The translations under genes and the position numbers were made by a program. Source: an uncultured Agathobacter sp. (lineage in GTDB: Bacteria > Bacillota > Clostridia > Lachnospirales > Lachnospiraceae). From it: DNA of 64,000 nucleotides. Positions 7,946 to 17,486 of this stretch are shown piece by piece. Position 1 is the stretch's first letter, and every line of letters begins with the position of its first letter. Under the pieces are notes generated by a model, which ran no database searches, had not been told where the DNA came from, and saw only the letters and a list, made by a program, of their open reading frames with translations. Location of the stretch: assembly GCA_934365945.1 (NCBI GenBank), contig CAKRNE010000002.1:62001-126000 (forward strand), given 5' to 3'.

Positions 7946-9328
7946 ATGAGAGAAGTTTTGATGAACGAAAAAACAAATTTACTACAGCTTGAAGAGCATT
8001 TTTACCAGCTCGTTGATGTAGATGAGCCGAATACTTTTAGAAATCTCTTTCCTTATTCAGAAGTTCCTAAGATAGCATTCAATGACAGAATAGTGCCTCA
8101 CAATATGCCTGAGGACATTTGGATTACAGATACCACCTTCAGAGATGGTCAGCAGTCGAGAGCACCGTACACTACTGAGCAGATAGTTACCATATATGAT
8201 TATTTACATAAGCTTGGAGGCCCTAAGGGGATAATCAGACAAAGCGAGTTTTTCCTCTACAGCAAAAAGGACAGGGACGCTGTTTATAAGTGTCTCGAGA
8301 GAGGATATAAGTTCCCTGAGGTTACATCGTGGATTCGTGCCAGCAAGAAGGATTTTGAGCTGGTAAAGGATATAGGCTTAAAGGAGACAGGCATACTTGT
8401 AAGCTGTTCAGATTATCATATTTTCTACAAGATGAAGATGACCAGACGCGAGGTTATGAATATGTATCTGTCAGTCATCAGGGAGTGTCTTGAGACAGGC
8501 ATAAGCCCTAGGTGCCATCTGGAGGATATCACACGTTCCGATATATATGGCTTTGTTATTCCTTTCTGTGTTGAGCTCATGAAGCTGCAGGAGGAGTACA
8601 AGATTCCGATTAAGGTGCGTGCCTGTGATACAATGGGATATGGAGTAAACTTCCCAGGAGCAGTTATACCTCGAAGTGTGCCGGGAATCATATACGGACT
8701 TAACACACATGCGGGAGTGCCGTCATCACAGATTGAGTGGCATGGACACAATGACTTTTACAAGGCTGTAAACAACTCTACAACAGCATGGCTCTACGGA
8801 GCAAGCGGCGTCAACTGTTCACTGTTTGGTATCGGAGAGAGAACCGGAAACACACCGCTTGAGGCTATGGTATTTGAGTATGCACAGCTTAAGGGTACAC
8901 TCGATGGAATGGATACGACGGTTATCACAGAGCTCTCAGAGTACTTCGAGAAGGAGCTTGGATACGTGCAGCCGAGCCGTACACCTTTTGTCGGCAGAAA
9001 TTTCAATGTAACTAGAGCCGGAATCCATGCTGACGGACTTCTCAAAAATGAGGAGATTTACAACATATTCGATACAGGTAAATTCTTAAACAGACCACCT
9101 CTTGTAGCTGTGTCCAATACATCAGGACTTGCAGGAATAGCGCTGTGGATAAACACCTACTACCGCCTGCCTGATGACAGAAAGGTAGATAAGAACTCAA
9201 AGCTTGTGACCATGATAAAGGAATGGGTAGATGAGCAGTATGACGAGGGCCGTGTGACTACCATCACAGATAATGAGCTTGTAGTTCAAATTACTGATTG
9301 CTGTAAAAAGCTTAATATAGTATTATAG
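7946..9328 (+). CDS. DRE-TIM metallolyase, probable Re-citrate synthase
   Basis: The 460-residue protein belongs to the 2-isopropylmalate synthase/homocitrate synthase superfamily: DTTFRDGQQSR is the DTTxRDG catalytic motif and EWHGHNDF carries the metal-binding HxH. Many anaerobic clostridia lack Si-citrate synthase and use such a protein as Re-citrate synthase, condensing acetyl-CoA and oxaloacetate. The pairing with icd in one operon supports this over a leucine-pathway role; homocitrate synthase is an alternative. The start at 7946 follows GGAG by 8 bases; the frame upstream runs through the promoter. GntR-type control is likely. Confidence 0.75.
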   Translation: MREVLMNEKTNLLQLEEHFYQLVDVDEPNTFRNLFPYSEVPKIAFNDRIVPHNMPEDIWITDTTFRDGQQSRAPYTTEQIVTIYDYLHKLGGPKGIIRQSEFFLYSKKDRDAVYKCLERGYKFPEVTSWIRASKKDFELVKDIGLKETGILVSCSDYHIFYKMKMTRREVMNMYLSVIRECLETGISPRCHLEDITRSDIYGFVIPFCVELMKLQEEYKIPIKVRACDTMGYGVNFPGAVIPRSVPGIIYGLNTHAGVPSSQIEWHGHNDFYKAVNNSTTAWLYGASGVNCSLFGIGERTGNTPLEAMVFEYAQLKGTLDGMDTTVITELSEYFEKELGYVQPSRTPFVGRNFNVTRAGIHADGLLKNEEIYNIFDTGKFLNRPPLVAVSNTSGLAGIALWINTYYRLPDDRKVDKNSKLVTMIKEWVDEQYDEGRVTTITDNELVVQITDCCKKLNIVL

Positions 9329-9344
9329 TGAGGTAGATTAGTAC

Positions 9345-10004
9345 ATGTCACATGATAATTACAGCCTGAGTGCCAGAGTATACAATCATATCAGGGATGG
9401 TATACTTGCAGGAACATTTGCAAAGGGCGATGAGCTTAAAGAAAAGAATATCGGTGATGAGCTTGGGGTGAGCAGGACTCCCGTGAGGGAGGCACTGCGC
9501 CAGCTTGAGCTTGAGGGACTTGTGTCTATCATCCCCAATAAGGGAGCGTTCGTGGAGGGCGTTTCCACGGACGATATCAGGGATATATATGAGATAAGAG
9601 CCCTGCTTGAGGGACTTTGTGCCAGATGGGCTGCAACGAGGATATCGGATGAGCTCATGGCGGCCATGGAGGAGAACATTTATCTCACGGAGTTTCATGA
9701 GAAAAAGGGCAATGCAAAGCAGCTTCTTGAGCTGGACAACAGGTTTCATGAGCTATTGTATGAGGCCGGCGGAAGTAAGGAGCTGATGAGAGTATTAAAG
9801 GACTATCATGAGTATGTCGGTAGAGTGAGAAAGGTGACACTCGGAGAGACAAAGAGAGCCAAAAACTCCACACACGAGCATAAACAGATATGCGAGGCAA
9901 TTAAGAATCATGACGCACTGCTGGCAGAAAAATGCGCCAGAGAGCATATAAACAATTCAAAGGAAAATATGGAACACCTTGGTTGGGAGAACCTTATTAA
10001 GTAA
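9345..10004 (+). CDS. GntR-family transcriptional regulator (FCD domain)
   Basis: A 219-residue protein with an N-terminal winged helix ([20 protein letters not shown], about residues 12-75) and a C-terminal all-helical FCD ligand domain ([15 protein letters not shown]; later LDNRFHELL and HKQICEAI). It lies between the citrate-synthase-like gene and icd with 16- and 13-base gaps, so it should be co-transcribed with both. The palindrome over the operon promoter is a plausible target. FCD regulators usually sense carboxylic acids, so citrate, isocitrate or 2-oxoglutarate are reasonable ligand guesses. Confidence 0.88.
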   Translation: MSHDNYSLSARVYNHIRDGILAGTFAKGDELKEKNIGDELGVSRTPVREALRQLELEGLVSIIPNKGAFVEGVSTDDIRDIYEIRALLEGLCARWAATRISDELMAAMEENIYLTEFHEKKGNAKQLLELDNRFHELLYEAGGSKELMRVLKDYHEYVGRVRKVTLGETKRAKNSTHEHKQICEAIKNHDALLAEKCAREHINNSKENMEHLGWENLIK

Positions 10005-10017
10005 AGGAGATTTAAGA

Positions 10018-11226
10018 ATGAGCAAGATTACGATGACAACACCCCTTGTAGAGATGGACGGAGATGAGATGACCAGAATTCTCTGGCAGATGATAAAGGA
10101 TGAGCTTTTAACACCTTTTATCGATTTAAAGACAGAGTACTATGATCTGGGCTTAGAGGAGCGAAATCGTACAGATGATCAGGTAACCGTTGAATCAGCA
10201 AAGGCAACCATGAAATACGGTGTCGCAGTAAAATGTGCGACAATCACACCAAACGCAGCCAGAATGACAGAGTACAATTTAAAGGAGATGTGGAAGAGCC
10301 CTAACGGCACAATAAGAGCCATGCTTGACGGAACAGTGTTCAGAGCACCAATCGTTGTAAAGGGCATAGAACCAAACGTAAAGACATGGGTTAAACCAAT
10401 CACAATCGCTCGTCATGCATACGGTGATGTATACAAGGCATCGGAGATGAAGGTAGCAGGTCCGGGAAAGGCAGAGCTTGTATTTACAGCAGAAGACGGA
10501 ACCGAGACAAGAGAATTAATCCATGAGTTTAAGGGCGCAGGAGTTATTCAGGGACAGCATAACTTAGACGATTCAATCGAGAGCTTTGCACATAGCTGCT
10601 TTAAGTATGCACTTGATACAAAGCAGGATTTATGGTTTGCCACAAAGGATACCATCTCAAAGAAATATGACCACACATTCAAGGATATCTTCCAGGAAAT
10701 CTTTGATGCACAGTACAAGGATGCTTTTGAGAAGGCAGGAATTACATATTTCTACACACTTATCGATGATGCCGTTGCCAGAGTAATGAAATCTGAGGGT
10801 GGATTTATCTGGGCATGCAAGAACTACGACGGAGATGTAATGAGTGATATGATCTCATCTGCATTCGGCTCACTTGCCATGATGACATCAGTGCTTGTAT
10901 CACCTCACGGATACTATGAGTATGAGGCAGCCCATGGAACAGTCCAGAGACACTATTACAAGCATTTAAAGGGTGAAGAGACATCAACAAACTCTGTAGC
11001 TACTATATTTGCATGGACAGGAGCGCTCAGAAAGAGAGGAGAGCTTGATAAGCTTCCTGCACTTTCAGAGTTTGCAGACAAGCTCGAGGCAGCCTGCATA
11101 AAGACTATTGAGAACGGAAAGATGACAAAGGATCTCGCACTCATCACAACAATTGAAAACCCAACTGTTTTAAACAGCGAAGGCTTTATCAAGGCAATCA
11201 GGGAAGAGCTTGAGAAGACAATTTAA
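10018..11226 (+). CDS. icd: NADP-dependent isocitrate dehydrogenase (eukaryotic-type)
   Basis: A 402-residue enzyme that oxidatively decarboxylates isocitrate to 2-oxoglutarate. The N-terminus [34 protein letters not shown], and [13 protein letters not shown] are hallmarks of the homodimeric IDH subfamily shared with eukaryotes rather than the Escherichia coli type. AAAGGAG sits 8 bases before the ATG at 10018. It follows a probable Re-citrate synthase and its regulator; no aconitase is in the window. The likely role is supply of 2-oxoglutarate for glutamate in an incomplete oxidative TCA branch. Confidence 0.93.
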   Translation: MSKITMTTPLVEMDGDEMTRILWQMIKDELLTPFIDLKTEYYDLGLEERNRTDDQVTVESAKATMKYGVAVKCATITPNAARMTEYNLKEMWKSPNGTIRAMLDGTVFRAPIVVKGIEPNVKTWVKPITIARHAYGDVYKASEMKVAGPGKAELVFTAEDGTETRELIHEFKGAGVIQGQHNLDDSIESFAHSCFKYALDTKQDLWFATKDTISKKYDHTFKDIFQEIFDAQYKDAFEKAGITYFYTLIDDAVARVMKSEGGFIWACKNYDGDVMSDMISSAFGSLAMMTSVLVSPHGYYEYEAAHGTVQRHYYKHLKGEETSTNSVATIFAWTGALRKRGELDKLPALSEFADKLEAACIKTIENGKMTKDLALITTIENPTVLNSEGFIKAIREELEKTI

Positions 11227-11289
11227 TCGGATTTTGGGCTTTATGCTTTAAAATATGATATAACCCGGGGATAATTATAAATTTTTTGA

Positions 11290-11307
11290 ATGTTAAATTC
11301 TTAACAC
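11290..11307 (+). promoter_or_regulatory. Rex operator upstream of rex
   Basis: ATGTTAAATTCTTAACAC fits the Rex box TTGTTAA-N4-TTAACAA with one mismatch in each outer half. It ends one base before the -35 of the rex promoter, a position that would block polymerase. Rex would therefore repress its own gene when the NADH/NAD+ ratio is low. Confidence 0.8.
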
Positions 11308-11308
11308 A

Positions 11309-11337
11309 TTGACAGATGACCTTCAAAAAATTATAAT
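11309..11337 (+). promoter_or_regulatory. rex promoter
   Basis: TTGACA (11309-11314), a 17-base spacer and TATAAT (11332-11337) form a perfect sigma-A consensus, leaving a leader of about 55 bases before rex. Confidence 0.85.
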
Positions 11338-11397
11338 TAATCTTGGGTTTTTGTCTTTAAAAGAGAAATGACATCCTGATGATTGGAGGAATAAGAC

Positions 11398-12036
11398 TTG
11401 AGTAAAGAAATATCACAGGCGGTTATCAGACGACTGCCACGATACTATAGATATCTCGGAGAGCTTTTGGATGAGGGAGTGGAGCGTATTTCATCAAACG
11501 ATCTGAGTCACAGAATGAAGGTTACAGCTTCACAAATCAGACAGGATCTCAACAATTTCGGAGGCTTTGGACAGCAGGGATACGGATACAATGTTCAGTT
11601 TCTCTACGAGGAAATAGGAAAGATAATGGGACTTGACACTGAGCATAGAATAATTATCATCGGTGCAGGTAATCTGGGACAGGCGCTTGCCAATTATGTA
11701 AAGTTTGAAAAGCTTGGCTTTGTGATTATAGCCCTCTTTGATGTGAATCCTGAGCTTTCAGGAAAGAGTGTGCGAGGCATTCCCATCCTTATGCTAAATG
11801 AGCTGGGGGAGTATTGCAGGACACACAGAGTGGATATTGCTGCGCTCACCATGCCAAAGTCAAAGGCTGACTCCATTGCGTCAAAGCTTGTTGATCTGGG
11901 AATAAAGGCTATATGGAATTTCGCTCATGTGGATCTTGAAATCCCAAACAAGGATGTGGTAGTGGAGAGTGTACATCTGTCTGACAGCCTTATGCAGCTC
12001 AGCTACAATATTGTTAAAAATTCCAAAAATAAATAG
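11398..12036 (+). CDS. rex: Redox-sensing transcriptional repressor Rex
   Basis: Rex senses the NADH/NAD+ ratio and represses fermentation and respiration genes when NAD+ is abundant. The 212-residue protein has the N-terminal winged helix (AVIRRLPRYYRYL, then RQDLNNFGGFGQQGYGYN) and a Rossmann fold with GAGNLGQALANY. Translation starts at TTG 11398 after GGAGG. It has its own consensus promoter with an adjacent Rex box. A second candidate target in the window is the decarboxylase operon at 50 kb. Confidence 0.95.
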   Translation: MSKEISQAVIRRLPRYYRYLGELLDEGVERISSNDLSHRMKVTASQIRQDLNNFGGFGQQGYGYNVQFLYEEIGKIMGLDTEHRIIIIGAGNLGQALANYVKFEKLGFVIIALFDVNPELSGKSVRGIPILMLNELGEYCRTHRVDIAALTMPKSKADSIASKLVDLGIKAIWNFAHVDLEIPNKDVVVESVHLSDSLMQLSYNIVKNSKNK

Positions 12037-12048
12037 AGGGTGAGTCTT

Positions 12049-12690
12049 ATGAATGATAAAAAAGATTTTGAGGCTGCATTAAAAGGTAAAAAGGTGCCTT
12101 TACTGGTTTTAGACCAGAAATGGCACAGACTTTTTGCCATTCATGGTAAGACTGATGAAATATCAGCCACGGAAAAAGAACTGGATGAGCTGTTGAAACT
12201 GCAGGGAAAGTACAACAATGAGCTTAAGGATTTGAAAAAGCTTAAGTCAAAGACCATGACAAATATTGTTGCCAACATGGGCGATGACGGAGACGAAAAG
12301 CGTGACCAGGATAAAAAGCTTATAGATGAGATAAATGAGAAGGCTGACAATATCGAGGGAGAGCTTATTGAAATCCAAAAGAATATAAAGACAGTAAATG
12401 ATAAGCTGATGCTTTTGTCGATGGATTACTTCAGTGAAAAAATAGAAAAAAACAAACTGGAATCAAAAGAAATTGACGATTGGATTGCAAATATTAGAGT
12501 TGAGCTCAAAAAGAATGTAATCAGGAAACAGAACAGAGATATCAACAACAGAGAGATTTATTCGTATCTTCATGATATTTTTGGCGCTGAGGTTTTGGAT
12601 CTTTTTGATATCGAATATGATGATCCTATGGTTTTCAATGCTTCTAATGCAAAGGCTGATAATGCAAACAATGAGAATAAGGGGAATTGA
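12049..12690 (+). CDS. Coiled-coil protein of unknown function
   Basis: A 213-residue, highly charged protein. Residues about 40-150 are long helices rich in Glu/Lys/Leu with heptad-like spacing (KELDELLKLQGKYNNELKDL), pointing to a coiled coil. There is no signal peptide. A helical C-terminal part carries NREIYSYLHDIFGAEVLDLF. The ATG at 12049 follows GAGGGTGAG. The gene sits between rex and the NAD(P)HX repair gene with tiny gaps, so it shares their transcript. I do not recognise a named family. Confidence 0.75.
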   Translation: MNDKKDFEAALKGKKVPLLVLDQKWHRLFAIHGKTDEISATEKELDELLKLQGKYNNELKDLKKLKSKTMTNIVANMGDDGDEKRDQDKKLIDEINEKADNIEGELIEIQKNIKTVNDKLMLLSMDYFSEKIEKNKLESKEIDDWIANIRVELKKNVIRKQNRDINNREIYSYLHDIFGAEVLDLFDIEYDDPMVFNASNAKADNANNENKGN

Positions 12691-12692
12691 TA

Positions 12693-14195
12693 TTGGAATA
12701 TATTGTTACAGGTAATGAAATGAAGCTTCTGGACGATACAACATCACAGGTCTTTTTGGTTCCTTCGGTGGTGCTGATGGAGCAGGCTGCGGCCGGTGTT
12801 GTCCGGGAGCTTGTTGCATGTTTTGATAAATCAAAGGAGTTTGCCGTGATATGCGGCAGAGGCAATAATGCCGGTGATGGTATCGCGATAGCAAGGCTTC
12901 TAAATCAGACCGGATACAGATGCATGGTATACTATGCTTTTTGCACAGAGGCGGCAGGAAGCGAGCTCTTTGAGCTGCAGAAAGATATATACGCAAGGTA
13001 TGGCTTTCAGGTGGTCTCTGATATTGAGAGAGTGTGTAAAAGTGACGTAATAATAGATTCACTGTTTGGCACAGGGCTTAAGCGCGCCATAGAGGGCTCC
13101 TTAGCTGATGTGATTTCAGCCGTTAACAAGGCAAATGCTTACAGGGTGGCAATTGATGTGCCATCAGGTGTGGACTCTGATAAAGGTCATGTGATGGGAA
13201 GTGCTTTTAAAGCAGATATCACATATACTTTTTCTTATAAGAAGACAGGTCTTCTACTGTGGCCGGGCTGTGATTATTGTGGCATGGTCAAGGTGGTGCC
13301 TATAGGTATAGATGACCACAGCTTTTGTGGCAATCCGCCATCCGTAAGGGCTCTTGATGAGTCTGACTTAAAGAAGCTTGATAACAGACCGGCACACTCC
13401 AACAAGGGAACGTTCGGAAAATTGTTAGTTATAGCCGGAAGCCGCAATATGGCGGGTGCCGCAGTACTTTCCGCAAAGGCTGCATACAAAAGTGGTGCAG
13501 GACTGGTGAAAATCATGACGCCTGAGTGCAACCGCTCAATAATCCAATGTGCTTTGCCGGAAGCACTGCTTTGTACTGATATCACATCAGCTAAAGCACT
13601 TGAGACAGAGCTTGATTGGGCAGATGCGGTGGTGATAGGACCCGGGCTTTCAAAGTCTGATGATGCCCAAATGCTTGTGGAAACAGTACTAAAAACAGCA
13701 GAGATACCTCTTGTAATCGATGCGGATGCGCTTAATATCATATCAGAAAACATGGCACTGCTTAAGGGGCATAAAATGCCTGTCATAGTGACTCCGCACC
13801 TTGGCGAGATGTCCAGACTTACCGGATATGGTATTCCTCATATACAGGAGGATATCATCGGGGTGGCAGGAGAGTTTGCGAGCTTGTACAATGTGGTTTG
13901 CGTGCTTAAGGATTTTCGCACAATTATTGCGGCGGCTGATGGCGAAAAGTTTATTAATCTGTCTGGCAACTGTGGTATGGCAACAGCCGGAAGCGGAGAT
14001 GTGCTAAGCGGTATCGTGGGAGGACTTCTGGTGCAGTGGCATGATACGACAAAGGCTGCGGCATACGGCACATTTATTCATGGACTTGCCGGTGATATGG
14101 CATTTGACAATACCGGCTCTTATGGTATGATAGCAAGTGATATTATTGATGGAATAGATAAAGTTTGGATTAAGGTGGAAAAAAATGGCAATTAA
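12693..14195 (+). CDS. nnr: Bifunctional NAD(P)HX epimerase / ADP-dependent NAD(P)HX dehydratase
   Basis: The enzyme repairs hydrated NADH and NADPH. The N-terminal half (about residues 1-210) is a YjeF_N epimerase with CGRGNNAGDGIAIARLL; the C-terminal half is a ribokinase-like dehydratase with GSRNMAGAAVLSAKAAYKSG, NKGTFGKLLVIAG and ATAGSGDVLSGIVGG. About 500 residues is normal for the fusion. Translation most likely starts at TTG 12693, 8 bases after GGGG; TTG 12687 is too close to that site. Position after rex is apt since both concern nicotinamide cofactors. It overlaps alr by 11 bases. Confidence 0.9.
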   Translation: MEYIVTGNEMKLLDDTTSQVFLVPSVVLMEQAAAGVVRELVACFDKSKEFAVICGRGNNAGDGIAIARLLNQTGYRCMVYYAFCTEAAGSELFELQKDIYARYGFQVVSDIERVCKSDVIIDSLFGTGLKRAIEGSLADVISAVNKANAYRVAIDVPSGVDSDKGHVMGSAFKADITYTFSYKKTGLLLWPGCDYCGMVKVVPIGIDDHSFCGNPPSVRALDESDLKKLDNRPAHSNKGTFGKLLVIAGSRNMAGAAVLSAKAAYKSGAGLVKIMTPECNRSIIQCALPEALLCTDITSAKALETELDWADAVVIGPGLSKSDDAQMLVETVLKTAEIPLVIDADALNIISENMALLKGHKMPVIVTPHLGEMSRLTGYGIPHIQEDIIGVAGEFASLYNVVCVLKDFRTIIAAADGEKFINLSGNCGMATAGSGDVLSGIVGGLLVQWHDTTKAAAYGTFIHGLAGDMAFDNTGSYGMIASDIIDGIDKVWIKVEKNGN

Positions 14196-15315
14196 CAGAA
14201 TCAGAGCAGACATAGATCTGGATGCAATTTTATATAATATGGAGTCGATGCATAATAAGCTAAAGCCCGGGACAATGATGGCAGCAGTCGTAAAGGCTGA
14301 TGGCTATGGCCACGGCGCAGAGGCTGTTTCAGAGGTGCTTGAGCCGCTTCCGTATCTGTGGGGCTATGCTGTTGCCACAAGCAACGAGGCAATGCAGCTT
14401 ATTGCGGCAGGAAGGAAAAAACCAATACTTATTTTAGGACTCAGCTTCCCGGAGCAGTTTGAGGAGATAGTGGACAATGATGTGCGCCCGGCAGTGTGCA
14501 CCTACGAGACTGCTAAGGAGCTTTCACGTATCGCGGTTACTAAAAATAAGACCTGTAAGATACATATCAAGATAGATACCGGCATGTGCCGTATAGGCTT
14601 TCAGGTGACTGAGGAAAGTGCAGATATTATTGCACAGATTGCTAAGCTGCCGAATATTATGATAGAGGGAATGTTCACTCACTTTGCAAGGGCTGATGAG
14701 CTGTCAAAGGAGCCTGCCTTTGAACAGTTTGAGCTTTTTAAGCGTATGATAGCTCTTGTTGAGGCAAGGGGAGTAGAGATTGCTATCAAGCATTGCTCAA
14801 ACAGTGCGGGAATAGTAGAAATCCCGGAGTGCAATATGGATATGGTAAGAGCCGGTATCACACTCTATGGTCTGTGGCCGTCAGAAGAGGTAGACAAGAG
14901 TAAAATCTCATTAAAGCCTGTTATGTCACTGCACAGCAGAGTTGCCTACGTAAAGGAGCTTGAGCCGGGCAGGCACATAAGCTACGGCGGTACCTTTACG
15001 GTAGAGCATCCTATGAGGATAGCTACAGTTCCGGTGGGCTACGGTGATGGATATTCAAGAGGGCTTTCAAACAAAGGCTGGGTTCTCATAAAAGGAAAAA
15101 AGGCGCCTATATGCGGCAGAGTCTGTATGGATCAGTTTATGGTTGATGTGACAGACATACCCGATGTGAAAATAGGTGATGCAGTTACTCTGCTAGGTAA
15201 AGACGGGGATGAGACAATCACAATGGAGCAGTTAGGTGAGCTGTCAGGCAGATTCAACTATGAGTTTGCATGTCTTATCACACCGCGTGTTCCAAGAATC
15301 TACCACAAAAACTAA
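14185..15315 (+). CDS. alr: Alanine racemase
   Basis: A PLP enzyme that converts L- to D-alanine for peptidoglycan. At 376 residues it is full length. AAVVKADGYGHGA contains the PLP lysine K37, and HISYGGTF carries the second catalytic base Y267; MDMVRAGITLYGLWP and CGRVCMDQFMVD are further family blocks. AAGGTGG precedes the ATG, which overlaps the end of the upstream gene. A mazF gene follows, as in Bacillus subtilis, but without the antitoxin gene found there. Confidence 0.95.
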   Translation: MAINRIRADIDLDAILYNMESMHNKLKPGTMMAAVVKADGYGHGAEAVSEVLEPLPYLWGYAVATSNEAMQLIAAGRKKPILILGLSFPEQFEEIVDNDVRPAVCTYETAKELSRIAVTKNKTCKIHIKIDTGMCRIGFQVTEESADIIAQIAKLPNIMIEGMFTHFARADELSKEPAFEQFELFKRMIALVEARGVEIAIKHCSNSAGIVEIPECNMDMVRAGITLYGLWPSEEVDKSKISLKPVMSLHSRVAYVKELEPGRHISYGGTFTVEHPMRIATVPVGYGDGYSRGLSNKGWVLIKGKKAPICGRVCMDQFMVDVTDIPDVKIGDAVTLLGKDGDETITMEQLGELSGRFNYEFACLITPRVPRIYHKN

Positions 15316-15332
15316 AAAAGTGTAACTTTTAA

Positions 15333-15389
15333 GAATACACTCGAAAAATCTGGAGATACTTTTTGTATACCATAATATGGAGTGTATTC
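15333..15389 (+). promoter_or_regulatory. Inverted repeat covering the mazF ribosome binding site
   Basis: GAATACACTC (15333-15342) and GAGTGTATTC (15380-15389) are perfect complements 37 bases apart. The right arm contains the GGAG of mazF (15379-15382). In an alr-mazF transcript the stem would hide the ribosome binding site. Alternatively the arms are two half-sites for a DNA-binding protein. Confidence 0.5.
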
Positions 15390-15393
15390 GTGT

Positions 15394-15741
15394 ATGATTA
15401 TTCAAAGAGGAGATATTTATTACGCTGATTTAAGGCCTGTTGTAGGCTCAGAGCAGGGCGGGATAAGACCTGTCCTTATAATACAAAATGATGTCGGAAA
15501 CAGACACAGCCCGACTGTAATATGCGCAGCCATAACCTCGCAGATGCATAAAGCAAAGCTGCCCACCCACGTGGAGCTTGCCTGTAAGGAGTATGCGCTT
15601 GCAAAGGATTCGGTTGTGCTTTTAGAGCAGCTTCGTACAATCGACAAAAAAAGACTTAAGGATAAGGTGTGTCATCTTGATGAGGATACACTGCTTAAAA
15701 TCGACAGGGCACTTGAAATCAGCTTAGAACTTATTACATAG
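15394..15741 (+). CDS. MazF/PemK-family endoribonuclease toxin
   Basis: A 115-residue protein of the MazF/NdoA fold: [29 protein letters not shown] at its start holds the substrate-binding arginine and GSEQGG-R-P-V signature, followed by [11 protein letters not shown] and [12 protein letters not shown]. Family members cleave mRNA at short specific sites. In many Firmicutes mazF follows alr with a mazE antitoxin between them. Here only 78 noncoding bases separate alr and mazF, so no cis antitoxin is seen. ATG 15394 is preferred over GTG 15382 because GGAG lies 11 bases before it. Confidence 0.88.
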   Translation: MIIQRGDIYYADLRPVVGSEQGGIRPVLIIQNDVGNRHSPTVICAAITSQMHKAKLPTHVELACKEYALAKDSVVLLEQLRTIDKKRLKDKVCHLDEDTLLKIDRALEISLELIT

Positions 15742-15756
15742 GATAATAAAAACATT

Positions 15757-16668
15757 ATGTTATATGCAATTATAATTTTATCAATACTTGTAGTGATACT
15801 TATTTTATGTATTGGAGTATTACTATACGGAATGAAAAACAACAAAAAGACTCTCGATGGAATACTTGGAAATGATGATGTCACAGAGGAAGAAATTATT
15901 TCCATGGTCAGGGAGGGACACGAGCAGGGCACAATCCTTGCGTCTGAGGCAGAGCTGATACACAATGTGTTTGAGTTTGATGATAAGGAAGTAAAGGATA
16001 TCATGACTCACCGCAAAAATATCGTAAGCCTCGACGGTGATATGTCCTTTATCGATGCCATCGAATTTATCATAGATACCGGCAAATCGCGCTTTCCGGT
16101 CTATGAAAACGATGTTGACAGTATCATTGGAGTCTTACATATCAAGGATGCTTTTACGTTTTTTGAAAAAAATGAGGTTTACCGCAGCAGTATCAAGGAC
16201 ATAGACGGACTCATCAGGCCGGTTGACTTCATACCCGAGACGGTAAATATCAATGATCTGTTTAAAAAGATGCAGTCTAAAAAGAGTCATCTTGCGATGG
16301 TTGTGGATGAGTACGGTCAGATTTCAGGTCTTATCGCGATGGAGGATATACTCGAAGAGCTTGTCGGAAACATAGAGGATGAGCATGATGAGGAGGAAAA
16401 CTACATCAGAAAGAGTGATGATGAGACCTTTATCATGGATGGCATGACGGAGTTTTCCGATGTAAAGGAGGCACTGTCACTGCCTGTTGAGGATGATGCC
16501 TACGAGACGCTTAATGGTTTTATCATATCGCTTTCGGATAAGATTCCGGAGGAGGGCGATAAGACCGTGATTAGCGCGTATGGATATAAATTTTCTGTCA
16601 TGAGCGTAGAGGATAAGGTCATTAAGCAGGTAATGATTAAGAAACTTGCGCCGGAAGAGAAAAAATGA
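15757..16668 (+). CDS. CBS-domain protein of the HlyC/CorC family
   Basis: The 303-residue protein begins with one hydrophobic segment (about residues 2-25, [20 protein letters not shown]), then a linker, two CBS domains (about 78-200; [15 protein letters not shown] and [20 protein letters not shown]) and a C-terminal CorC/HlyC domain (about 215-295). It lacks the four-helix CNNM/DUF21 membrane domain of full transporters, so it is a single-span regulator-like version. CBS pairs bind adenine nucleotides; a role in divalent-cation handling is inferred from the family. It follows mazF by 15 bases. Confidence 0.82.
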   Translation: MLYAIIILSILVVILILCIGVLLYGMKNNKKTLDGILGNDDVTEEEIISMVREGHEQGTILASEAELIHNVFEFDDKEVKDIMTHRKNIVSLDGDMSFIDAIEFIIDTGKSRFPVYENDVDSIIGVLHIKDAFTFFEKNEVYRSSIKDIDGLIRPVDFIPETVNINDLFKKMQSKKSHLAMVVDEYGQISGLIAMEDILEELVGNIEDEHDEEENYIRKSDDETFIMDGMTEFSDVKEALSLPVEDDAYETLNGFIISLSDKIPEEGDKTVISAYGYKFSVMSVEDKVIKQVMIKKLAPEEKK

Positions 16669-16717
16669 TATTATAAGGTATGGATTATTTTTAAAAGTAG
16701 AAAAGAGGATACAAATT

Positions 16718-17446
16718 ATGTCAGGACATTCTAAATTTGCGAATATCAAGCATAAGAAAGAAAAAAACGATGCTGCAAAGGGCAAAATCTTTACAATGAT
16801 CGGTAGAGAGCTCGCAGTTGCAGTTAAAGAGGGCGGACCGGATCCGGCCAATAACTTCAAGCTCGCACAGGTGGTTGCCAAGGCAAAGGCCAACAACATG
16901 CCAAACGATACAATCGAGAGAGGTATCAAGAAGGCAGCAGGAGACGGCAACAGTGTAAACTATGAGACAGCTACATATGAGGGATATGGACCATCAGGTA
17001 CAGCTATTATCGTAAAGTGTCTTACAGACAATAAGAACCGTACAGCTGCCAATGTCCGTAATGCCTTTACAAAGGGACAGGGAAGCATCGGTACACAGGG
17101 CTGTGTATCTTACATGTTTGACGAGAAGGGTCAGATCATCATCGACAAGGAAGAGTGCGATATGGATGCAGATGACCTTATGATGCAGGCACTCGATGCA
17201 GGCGCTGAGGATTTTGCAGATGAGGATGACAGCTACGAGATCACAACTGCACCGGCTGATTTTGATGCGGTAAGGGCTGCTCTTGAGGAGGCAGGCATTA
17301 CAATGGCTTCAGCAGAGGTCACAATGATTCCACAGACATATGTCACACTGACAGATGAAGCTGACATCACAAATATCGGCCGTATTTTAGACCTTCTTGA
17401 TGATGATGATGACGTTCAGGAAGTATACCACAATTGGGAAGAGTAA
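16718..17446 (+). CDS. yebC: YebC/PmpR (TACO1) family protein
   Basis: A 242-residue member of the YebC family: [19 protein letters not shown] at the start, then [16 protein letters not shown] and [20 protein letters not shown]. Family members were described as transcription factors; more recent work ties them to translation of proline-rich stretches. The ATG at 16718 follows AGAGGAT; the longer frame upstream lacks a ribosome binding site and overlaps the CBS gene. Confidence 0.92.
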   Translation: MSGHSKFANIKHKKEKNDAAKGKIFTMIGRELAVAVKEGGPDPANNFKLAQVVAKAKANNMPNDTIERGIKKAAGDGNSVNYETATYEGYGPSGTAIIVKCLTDNKNRTAANVRNAFTKGQGSIGTQGCVSYMFDEKGQIIIDKEECDMDADDLMMQALDAGAEDFADEDDSYEITTAPADFDAVRAALEEAGITMASAEVTMIPQTYVTLTDEADITNIGRILDLLDDDDDVQEVYHNWEE

Positions 17447-17486
17447 ACTAAATATTATATATCACGGGTTTTAGCGGGAGGAGAAT

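Noticed and set aside
15362..15372. TTTGTATACCA in the mazF leader as a second GntR operator
   Set aside because: Only one half of the palindrome is kept; it could arise by chance.
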